Shown: piece after piece, positions 1 to 5,395 of the stretch
How the letters are laid out: every line of letters begins with the position of its first letter
Numbering within the stretch: position 1 is the stretch's first letter
Assembly: GCA_036399835.1 (NCBI GenBank)
Contig: DASWMI010000018.1
Span: 1-5,784 of the forward strand
Source: DASYML01 sp036399835
GTDB lineage: Bacteria > Acidobacteriota > Blastocatellia > Pyrinomonadales > Pyrinomonadaceae
DNA: 5,784 nucleotides
Direction: 5' to 3'
Translations under genes and position numbers: made by a program
Notes under the pieces: generated by a model
The model's input: only the letters and a program-made list of their open reading frames with translations
Databases searched by the model: none
What the model was told of the DNA's origin: nothing

Positions 1-1
1 G

Positions 2-1570
2 ATCGTCCACCGCGACATCAAGCCTGAAAATATTATGCGGCGCAGCGACCGCATAGTTAAAATTCTTGACTTCGGAATCGCCAAGCTGTTGGAACAGCCC
101 GCGCCTGAATTTTCAAGCGAAGCCCCGACCCTCATCAAAGCCGAGACGGAGATGGGCATCCTGATGGGAACGGTCGGCTATATGTCGCCCGAACAGGCGC
201 GCGGTCTTCCGGTGGACGAGCGGACGGACATCTGGAGTCTGGGCGTTGTCCTTTACGAGATGCTCACGCAGAGGCTGCCCTTCGCCGGCGCAACCAGAAT
301 GGATGTGCTCGTCAGCATTCTTGAGCGCGAGCCTGCGCCGCTGCTTCAACTAGCGGATGATGCGCCGATGGAGTTGAGGCATTTACAACGCGTCATCTCT
401 CAAGCTCTGAGCAAGGAAAGAAGCGGGCGATACCAGACGGCAACGGAAATGCTCGCGGATTTGGAGAGCGTCAGGCAGGAACTCTCTCTCTCGTCGGCGC
501 TCAGAGCAGAGAGCGCGTCCGAGTGGCTGCGGGCTGCGCGCAGAGAGCAGCAACAGGAGCGCGATCAAAAGTCCGGCGATGAAAAACTCTCTGCTGTGCC
601 GGCTGGTCCAGCGCCTTCAGCCATTCTCGGGTCGCCCACACAGGCTCTTGCCGCTCAAGAGGCGGGGCACGGAAACGCTCCGCGGCGTGATGGCCTGATG
701 GTCCTGGCCGCCCTCGCGCTCCTGGTAATTGTCCTGGCCGGAATCTTTCTTTACAACCGGGCGGTTGCTCGTCGTCAGGCCAGCGCGACCATCTCGGCGC
801 AAGCCAAAGAGACGACCATAAAGCTCTACACGCAGATGAGCGAGGCAGAGCAGCTAGCTTTGATAGACGAGCAGGAACAGCGTATCTCTGCGATGATGGG
901 CGACCGCCCCGTCAAGCTTAACGAAGAAGCGTTGCGTGCCATCAAAGGCCATGTGGACCGTTACGTGGCGCGCACGGAGAGCGCTGCCAGCAAGACTGGC
1001 GGGGATAGCCTGAGTGTTATTTATGCGCGCGTGCCGCCCTACGTGCCGCTCATCTCGCGCGCGTTCGCGGCGCGCAAAGTTCCCGTCATCATAGGCATCT
1101 ATCTGCCGATGATCGAATCGGAATACAGGGCCTGCTTTGAGAACAGCATCGGCGCGAAGGGCCTCTTCCAGTTTCTGCCGCAGACCGCCAGGGCATACGG
1201 CGTCGCGCCGGAAGAGATGTGCGATGTGGAGAAGATGACGCCCGCCGCCGCGCACTACATAGCGGACGGGATGGCCGAGCTGGGAGACGATTCGGAGAGC
1301 ATGACGCTCGTCCTGCTCAGCTATAATCGAGGGGCCGAGTGGGTGCGTTCCGTGTTGCGTCAACTGAGAAGCTCGGATAACTACGAAAGAAATTTCTGGA
1401 CGCTGTTTGCCAACCGCGACCGCCTGGACGAAACCTTTCGCAGCGAGGGCGCGGGCTACGTCCCGAATTTTTTCGCCGCCGCCATCATAGGCGAAAACCC
1501 GCGAGCCTTCGGTCTTCAAATACAACCGCTCTCGACCCTGACCACTGCAAACCAGCCGGCCAAACCTTGA
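2..1570 (+). CDS. Ser/Thr protein kinase fused to a C-terminal lytic transglycosylase (SLT) domain; 5'-truncated by the window
   Basis: The reading frame is open from base 2, so the gene starts outside the window; the ATG at 35 is internal. Residues are counted from that ATG. Just before it the frame encodes the Hanks catalytic loop HRDIKPEN (bases 8-31). DFG follows at residues 12-14, an APE-type SPE at 51-53, and the D-x-W of helix F at 65-67; the C-lobe ends near 150. A charged, Gln-rich juxtamembrane linker leads to one hydrophobic helix at about 221-240. The outer part (about 255-511) matches Slt/MltD-type transglycosylases: IES with the putative catalytic Glu361, GAKGLFQFLPQTARAYG (373-389), SYNRG (429-433) and YVPNFFAA (475-482). 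The expected topology is kinase in the cytoplasm and SLT domain in the periplasm. The N-lobe, with the Gly loop and the VAIK lysine, is not visible. Family assignment of both domains is firm; the role (wall sensing, or wall cleavage controlled by phosphorylation) is inference. Confidence 0.93.
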   Translation: MVHRDIKPENIMRRSDRIVKILDFGIAKLLEQPAPEFSSEAPTLIKAETEMGILMGTVGYMSPEQARGLPVDERTDIWSLGVVLYEMLTQRLPFAGATRMDVLVSILEREPAPLLQLADDAPMELRHLQRVISQALSKERSGRYQTATEMLADLESVRQELSLSSALRAESASEWLRAARREQQQERDQKSGDEKLSAVPAGPAPSAILGSPTQALAAQEAGHGNAPRRDGLMVLAALALLVIVLAGIFLYNRAVARRQASATISAQAKETTIKLYTQMSEAEQLALIDEQEQRISAMMGDRPVKLNEEALRAIKGHVDRYVARTESAASKTGGDSLSVIYARVPPYVPLISRAFAARKVPVIIGIYLPMIESEYRACFENSIGAKGLFQFLPQTARAYGVAPEEMCDVEKMTPAAAHYIADGMAELGDDSESMTLVLLSYNRGAEWVRSVLRQLRSSDNYERNFWTLFANRDRLDETFRSEGAGYVPNFFAAAIIGENPRAFGLQIQPLSTLTTANQPAKP

Positions 1571-1590
1571 GTAGTCCGGCTCAGCCCGCA

Positions 1591-3117
1591 TCAATCCGTG
1601 CCGATGTCCAGCCTGTCTGCGCATTTGTGCAGGGCCAGGCCGAGCGTGCAGGCGATGACGAGGTTGAAGTAGAAGGTAATCGAGCCGTCAATAAATCTGG
1701 CGGGAAGATTGCCTATAAAGGGCAGATCGAAAGGCGAGGTGATGACGGCCACGATGATGCCTATTATCAGCGAGGCGATCTGGACCACGAGCACCATCGC
1801 GAAAGCCTTAAAGTAGACCGCGCCCATCCGACGTATCGTGTCGAGGCCCGTGAGCGGGTTGATGACAGAACCGAAGCTCTGCGTGTAACCGGCGACGGCG
1901 AGCGCCATCGGGTAATAAAAGACAGCCCAGCAGACGGCCAGCAGAAGCAGAAGGACGAGCAACACGGGCGCGCCCAGAAAACTCCCGTACCAGCGCAGCG
2001 CCGTGATGGGGTCGTTGGCTTGTTGTGATTTCCTGGCCTCTTCGCTCAGTTGGCCTCTGGCCGTCAAGCGCTCAAGCCGCGCGTTCAGCTCGCGCGCCTT
2101 CTCAGGCGAAAGATTAGGGTCGCTCATGTCACGCGCGAGTTCGCGCGATTCCGCGTCATTGAACTGAACTTCATCGCTTTGATGAAAACTGCGCTGCGAA
2201 GAGCCTGGACCAGAGAGCCCTCCCCAGAGCAGCGTCAGCACGAGCAGGATGGCAGGCCCCCAAGTGACAATCGTGATGCTAATCCCGAGTCCGAGCGGGA
2301 CCAGTAGGTCGTCCCACATCGAGAAGGATGAAAAGTCAGGCATAAAGCTGCGGTCGAGCCTGCCCCATGAGACCTGGCTGATGACGTGCGAGATGCAGCC
2401 GAACATGATGACATAGGCAATGAGCTGGCCCTTAAAGCCTGCGATGAGGAGAAAGCCGTAAAGGGCCGCGCCAAAGAGCAGCGCGAGTAGATGCTTGAAG
2501 GGATACGCGAAGGCCCGTCCGAAATCTTCAAGGCCGAAGCCTGAGCTTTGGAACTGCTGGCGCTTGGCCTTGCCCATCTCTTCCGCGTAGAGCCTGCACA
2601 GGTCGCCGCAGACGGAGCAGATGGGAATCTTTGATTGACCGACAAACTTCGGACACTCCGCGCAGAGCATGGCGGAGCAGGCGCGGCAGATATATTTCGG
2701 CGGTGATTGCGGGTGGTTGTGGCAGACCGCAAAGCTTGAGGCGGCAGGCGTCCCCGCAGGCATCGGCGGCGCGCCCGTCTCGAAGTATTGAGGATGCGGA
2801 TTGCCAGCGTAGACTTGCGAGCCTGGGTCTTGAGGCACTGGCTGGTCCGGCCACATTGGCTGCGCGGCATTGAAGGCGAGTTGCGCTGTAGGCGGAGCAG
2901 CAGGTCGAGACGCCTGCGCCTGCACGCTCGCGCCGCCGCGAAAGGCTGCGCGCAGCAGGGGAGTGCGGCCAGCCTCTATCCAGTTGAGGCCGCCTCTGCA
3001 AACCTTGTCGTTCGGGCGAACGCAGCCTTCCGCGATCCACTGCTTGAGCGTCTCCAGGTCGGCTTCAAAAATTCCCTCGGCAGTGCTGACGCGCCAGATT
3101 TCGCCTTGAGCACTCAT
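1591..3117 (-). CDS. Membrane protein with GYF-like N-terminal domain and B-box-like zinc module
   Basis: This is a 508-residue protein of unknown function. Residues 1-62 look like a GYF_2/DUF4339-type module (IWRVSTAEGIFEADLETLKQW, then NWIEAGRTPLL). Residues 63-128 are a Pro/Ala/Gln-rich linker. Residues 132-174 hold a B-box-like zinc site: C132, H133/H135, then CxxC pairs at 144/147, 152/155 and 167/170, plus C174. Hydrophobic segments lie near 209-228, 231-249, 271-299, 379-405, 436-459 and 477-497. A charged stretch at about 320-365, possibly coiled coil, sits between the third and fourth. The C-terminal membrane part vaguely resembles DUF4013/Yip1-like proteins, which I cannot confirm. 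I chose the ATG at 3117 because a GGAGGA box lies 9 nt upstream; the frame extends to a TTG at 3141, but that would put the box inside the gene. It lies 54 bp downstream of pilT on the same strand, so an operon is likely. The stop codon faces the kinase stop across 20 bp. Confidence 0.85.
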   Translation of the reverse strand: MSAQGEIWRVSTAEGIFEADLETLKQWIAEGCVRPNDKVCRGGLNWIEAGRTPLLRAAFRGGASVQAQASRPAAPPTAQLAFNAAQPMWPDQPVPQDPGSQVYAGNPHPQYFETGAPPMPAGTPAASSFAVCHNHPQSPPKYICRACSAMLCAECPKFVGQSKIPICSVCGDLCRLYAEEMGKAKRQQFQSSGFGLEDFGRAFAYPFKHLLALLFGAALYGFLLIAGFKGQLIAYVIMFGCISHVISQVSWGRLDRSFMPDFSSFSMWDDLLVPLGLGISITIVTWGPAILLVLTLLWGGLSGPGSSQRSFHQSDEVQFNDAESRELARDMSDPNLSPEKARELNARLERLTARGQLSEEARKSQQANDPITALRWYGSFLGAPVLLVLLLLLAVCWAVFYYPMALAVAGYTQSFGSVINPLTGLDTIRRMGAVYFKAFAMVLVVQIASLIIGIIVAVITSPFDLPFIGNLPARFIDGSITFYFNLVIACTLGLALHKCADRLDIGTD

Positions 3118-3126
3118 CACGTTTTC

Positions 3127-3132
3127 TCCTCC
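3127..3132 (-). promoter_or_regulatory. Ribosome binding site of the zinc-module membrane protein gene
   Basis: On the minus strand GGAGGA, followed by GAAAACGTG, precedes the ATG at 3117-3115 with a 9-nt spacer. This near-perfect Shine-Dalgarno decides the start against the in-frame TTG at 3141. The GTG at 3120 directly before the ATG is a less likely alternative. Confidence 0.75.
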
Positions 3133-3171
3133 AGCATTCAATAATCAGGGACTAACCTTTTCCGTTCCCGC

Positions 3172-4311
3172 TTACTTTTTCGTCTCTTCGCCGGATGAAG
3201 TCACGACGCTGACGATGCGGTCTCTGTCGGAGCCTGAGAGGATGCCGGAAGCACGCATGCGAAACTCGTCCGGGTTGCTGGCGTTGCGCAGAGCCTCTTC
3301 CATAGTAATCAGCCCGGATTGATAAAGATGAAAGAGCGACTGGTCAAACGTCTGCATGCCGTACTGCGAAGTTCCCGCAGCGATGGCCTCGCGCATCTGC
3401 GTAGTCTTATCCTCGTTGATGATGCAATCACGAATCGTGCCCGTCGAAACCATCACCTCGATGGCTGGCACGCGGCCGGAGCCGCGCCCCGCCCGGACCA
3501 GTCGCATAGAGACGACGGCCTTGAGAATACTGGCGAGCTGTAGGCGTATGGATTTCTGCTGGTGCGAAGAAAAGGAAGAGACGATGCGCGTGATGGTCTC
3601 GGTCGCATCGAGCGTGTGCAGCGTAGAGAGCACGAGGTGGCCCGTCTCGGCTGCCGTCAACGCCGTCTCAATCGTTTCCATGTCGCGCATCTCGCCGACG
3701 AGAATCACGTCCGGGTCCTGCCGGAGCGCGCCGCGCAGGGCTTCCGCGAAAGAGCGCGTGTCCACGTCAACCTCGCGCTGCGTGATAAAGGAGCGCTTAT
3801 CGCGGTGCAGGAATTCGATGGGGTCTTCGATGGTCACGATGTGGCCGCTGCGCGTGGCGTTGATGCGGTCAATGATGGCGGCCAGCGTGGTTGACTTGCC
3901 GGAGCCTGTCGCGCCCGTCACGAGTATCAGCCCGCGCCGCTCGTCAGCGATCCTGTCAATCACTGGCGGCAGACCCAGGTCGGCTGTGCTGCGCGTCTGG
4001 TCCGGGATGACGCGCAACACTATCCCGACCGTCCCGCGTTGCTGAAAGACGTTGGCGCGAAAACGGCCCACGCCCGAAACGCCGTAAGCGATGTCCACCT
4101 CGCTAATCTCTTTAAAGCGTTGCTTCTGTCGGTTGGACATCATGGAGAAGGCCATGTCGAGCGTGTCTTCCTGCGTCAATCTCGGAACGTCTACGACGGG
4201 GCGCAACTCTCCGCCCAGACGCATGAAGGGATACTGCCCGGCCTTGATGTGCAGGTCGGACGCTTTATGGTTGGTCACGACTCTTAAAAGGTCGTCTATC
4301 TTGATAGGCAT
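3172..4311 (-). CDS. pilT: Type IV pilus retraction ATPase PilT
   Basis: This is a 379-residue cytoplasmic secretion-type ATPase, expected to form a hexamer that depolymerises type IV pili and so powers twitching motility and pilus retraction. The N-terminal domain carries ASDLHIKAGQYPFMRLGGEL (17-36). The ATPase core has Walker A GATGSGKS (133-140), the Asp box TIEDPIEFLH (160-169), a Walker B region with the PilT-type GEMRD (206-210) and the His box ETGHLVLSTLHT (222-233). The conserved GMQTFDQSL lies at 318-326, and TIRDCI (292-297) is at the place of the PilT AIRNLIRE motif. Length and motifs fit an intact PilT rather than PilB or PilU, although PilU is hard to exclude by eye. The frame extends to a TTG at 4494, but the ATG at 4311 starts the family-typical MPIKIDDLL, and the predicted promoter (4497-4526) would leave the TTG at or outside the transcript end. 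No good Shine-Dalgarno precedes the ATG. No other pil gene is in the window. Confidence 0.95.
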   Translation of the reverse strand: MPIKIDDLLRVVTNHKASDLHIKAGQYPFMRLGGELRPVVDVPRLTQEDTLDMAFSMMSNRQKQRFKEISEVDIAYGVSGVGRFRANVFQQRGTVGIVLRVIPDQTRSTADLGLPPVIDRIADERRGLILVTGATGSGKSTTLAAIIDRINATRSGHIVTIEDPIEFLHRDKRSFITQREVDVDTRSFAEALRGALRQDPDVILVGEMRDMETIETALTAAETGHLVLSTLHTLDATETITRIVSSFSSHQQKSIRLQLASILKAVVSMRLVRAGRGSGRVPAIEVMVSTGTIRDCIINEDKTTQMREAIAAGTSQYGMQTFDQSLFHLYQSGLITMEEALRNASNPDEFRMRASGILSGSDRDRIVSVVTSSGEETKK

Positions 4312-4378
4312 ACTGTAGAGGGAACCGGCCTTTCCGCGAGTGGTTCGGCAGAACGATTTGAGGGGAGGCGCGAAAAAC

Positions 4379-4503
4379 TTGTGGTGTTTGTGGATTACCT
4401 GCGCCCGAAAGAGGATGAGCCAGAGGGCAGCGCTCGTCGCAGGGCTTTTGTGGAATGCGCCGACGGAGAAGTTAAAAGCCCGTTGACGCCACAAACATCA
4501 TAA
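4379..4503. repeat. Long-spaced inverted repeat flanking the leader hairpin
   Basis: TGTTTGTGG (4385-4393) is repeated in inverse orientation as CCACAAACA (4489-4497), nine perfect base pairs. If transcribed from the plus strand the pairing extends to 15 bp (4379-4393 with 4489-4503) with two G-U pairs. The 8-bp inverted repeat at 4442-4481 is nested inside it. The hexamer AACTTG occurs at 4376-4381 and again at 4502-4507, so the block could be read as a small element with terminal inverted repeats and a target duplication. The direct repeat overlaps the arms and the ends are offset by one base, so this reading is weak. Confidence 0.35.
4442..4481 (-). repeat. Perfect 8-bp inverted repeat in the pilT leader
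   Basis: GGGCTTTT (4442-4449) and AAAAGCCC (4474-4481) are perfect inverse complements around a 24-nt loop. In the predicted pilT transcript this hairpin would begin about 10 nt after the 5' end. The loop also contains CGTCG (minus strand, 4465-4461), which could pair with CGACG just downstream (4439-4435), giving an H-type pseudoknot. An 8-bp stem can arise by chance in a region of this size, so function is not established. Confidence 0.4.
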
Positions 4504-4526
4504 CTTGCCGGACCAGCCAGCGTCAA
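4497..4526 (-). promoter_or_regulatory. Sigma70-type promoter for pilT
   Basis: On the minus strand the -35 is TTGACG (4526-4521) and the -10 is TATGAT (4502-4497), each matching the consensus at five of six positions, with an 18-bp spacer. Transcription would start near 4490, giving a pilT leader of about 180 nt. The -10 lies inside the right arm of the 4379-4503 inverted repeat. Consensus rules are those of housekeeping sigma factors and are assumed to hold here. Confidence 0.55.
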
Positions 4527-4562
4527 TAATTTCGATTTGCAGCCTCGCAGGCCCTGCCCGCC

Positions 4563-4591
4563 TTGAATCTCACGCAGACGCTTGGCATGAT
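4563..4591 (+). promoter_or_regulatory. Candidate promoter for the SET gene
   Basis: TTGAAT (4563-4568) and CATGAT (4586-4591) match the -35 and -10 consensus at four of six positions each, with an ideal 17-bp spacer. The predicted start is near 4598, about 60 nt before the GTG. A small palindrome, TGATG-TTT-CATCA (4588-4600), overlaps the -10 and the start point and could be an operator half-site pair, but it is too short to claim as one. Confidence 0.3.
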
Positions 4592-4644
4592 GTTTCATCA
4601 CGGATTTCGAGAGCGCCAGCGTCATCACTGAGCTTGAAAGCATT

Positions 4645-4650
4645 AGGAGA
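4645..4650 (+). promoter_or_regulatory. Ribosome binding site of the SET gene
   Basis: AGGAGA lies 9 nt before the GTG at 4660. It supports the GTG as start codon in the absence of an ATG nearby in this frame. Confidence 0.7.
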
Positions 4651-4659
4651 GCGCAAATA

Positions 4660-5172
4660 GTGTCCGGCTTATCCTACATTTCTCCGAAAGCTGTGGTGAA
4701 AGAGAGCCTGATTCAAGGCAGAGGGCTTTTTGCGTCCGAGCCTTTCAAGCGCGGTGAGATTGTCTGTATCAAGGGCGGTTATATTTTTGACCGCGAGAGG
4801 CTGCGCGAAGTCTACGCCTCGCTCGGTCCAGCCGAGATACAGATCGCGGAGGACCTCTTTATAGGCCCTTTAGACGCGCGTGAAAGAGATGGCGGGATGA
4901 TTTTCAGTAATCATTCGTGCGAGCCGAACATAGGCGTGCAGGGCCAGATTGTTTTTGTCGCGATGCGCCAGATAGAGGCCGGGGAAGAGCTGACGCACGA
5001 CTGGGCCATGACGGATGATGACAGCTACGAGATGAAGTGCCTTTGCGGGACGCCTCGCTGCCGCAAAGTTATCACAGGGCAGGACTGGCGCAGAAAAGAT
5101 TTGCAGGAAAAATATGCGGGATACTTCTCCTGGTTTCTGGCCGAGAAGATAAAAAGAGCGAACGCCGTTTGA
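4660..5172 (+). CDS. SET-domain protein (putative protein-lysine methyltransferase)
   Basis: This is a 170-residue single-domain protein, probably cytoplasmic, starting at GTG with a good Shine-Dalgarno. SET hallmarks in order: GRGLFA (20-25, SAM-binding region), NHSCEPN (84-90), GEELTHDW (108-115), and a post-SET motif CxCx4C at C127, C129 and C134. With C88 of NHSC these would form the usual post-SET zinc site. SET enzymes transfer methyl groups from S-adenosylmethionine to protein lysines; the substrate here is unknown. At the GEELxxDY motif the protein has His113 at the usual Phe/Tyr switch place and Trp115 where the catalytic Tyr normally sits, so activity should not be assumed. About 30 residues after the post-SET motif are rich in Lys, Trp and aromatics. 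The gene diverges from pilT, and a hairpin follows its stop codon. Confidence 0.88.
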   Translation: MSGLSYISPKAVVKESLIQGRGLFASEPFKRGEIVCIKGGYIFDRERLREVYASLGPAEIQIAEDLFIGPLDARERDGGMIFSNHSCEPNIGVQGQIVFVAMRQIEAGEELTHDWAMTDDDSYEMKCLCGTPRCRKVITGQDWRRKDLQEKYAGYFSWFLAEKIKRANAV

Positions 5173-5395
5173 GCTTTGCGGGCGAAAAGGCCGGAGCGGC
5201 TTTTCGAGCGCAGAGGCCAGGGCTATCAAAGAAGGGTTCGCAGTTTCTTGGCGACCTTCAAGGCGTGCTATCCTTGCGCGCCGCAGCCTCTCTTCAAATT
5301 TATCTCTGGCCGAGAGGGTTGAATCGCATTCGAGATTAAAGAAGGGCCACGTCGGGAAATGATTATGGTCCAACCTGGCCGAGCCATTTGAGACT
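5173..5395. other. Intergenic region between the SET and glycosyltransferase genes
   Basis: A 223-bp gap with the hairpin at 5178-5211 at its left end. I find no convincing sigma70 promoter for the downstream gene. An eight-codon frame (ATG 5365 to TGA 5391) ends 4 bp before the glycosyltransferase ATG, but it has no clear ribosome binding site and is probably chance. The long minus-strand frame crossing this gap is not supported as a gene. Confidence 0.5.
5178..5211 (+). terminator. Hairpin after the SET gene, possible terminator
   Basis: CGAAAAG (5183-5189) pairs with CTTTTCG (5200-5206). With a bulged G, a further CC/GG pair can close a GGAGC loop. GCG/CGC can add an outer stem across a small internal loop. 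It begins a few bases after the SET stop at 5172, the usual place for a terminator. There is no T-tract on either strand side, so intrinsic termination is uncertain. Confidence 0.35.

Larger units (their letters stand above)
4312..4659. other. Divergent intergenic region between pilT and the SET gene
   Basis: This 348-bp stretch separates two diverging genes. I see no convincing coding sequence in it. An 82-codon minus-strand frame (4395-4643) lacks a ribosome binding site and contains the pilT promoter. The region carries a good sigma70-like promoter for pilT (4497-4526), a weaker candidate for the SET gene (4563-4591), and nested inverted repeats between 4379 and 4503. The hexamer TTGTGG occurs on the plus strand at 4379, 4388 and 4448, and its inverse CCACAA at 4489. 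If the promoter call is right, the pilT mRNA has a leader of about 180 nt. Confidence 0.7.

Noticed and set aside
1554..1581. AGCCGG/CCGGCT 6-bp inverted repeat around the kinase stop codon, as a bidirectional terminator
   Set aside because: The stem is short, the loop is 16 nt and there is no T-tract on either side; it is too weak to call.
854..1624. 256-codon minus-strand frame opposite the transglycosylase part of the kinase gene
   Set aside because: It lies fully opposite strongly conserved SLT motifs, its product is Arg/His-rich with no family resemblance, and it is best explained as a shadow of codon bias.
1567..2028. 153-codon plus-strand frame starting at the kinase stop
   Set aside because: It is antisense to the membrane protein gene, and the product is highly charged low-complexity sequence (Asp/Arg/Glu/His) with no recognisable domain.
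3356..4045. 229-codon plus-strand frame opposite pilT
   Set aside because: It is antisense to the Walker and His-box region of PilT; the Ser/Arg/Met-rich product is typical of a shadow frame.
4312..4494. 61-codon N-terminal extension of PilT from a TTG
   Set aside because: The family-typical start is MPIKIDDLL at 4311, the extension has no resemblance to PilT, and the predicted transcript begins at about 4490, so it would exclude the TTG.
4395..4643. 82-codon minus-strand frame in the pilT/SET intergenic region
   Set aside because: There is no ribosome binding site before its ATG (the SET gene Shine-Dalgarno lies there on the other strand), it contains the pilT promoter, and the product matches no family I know.
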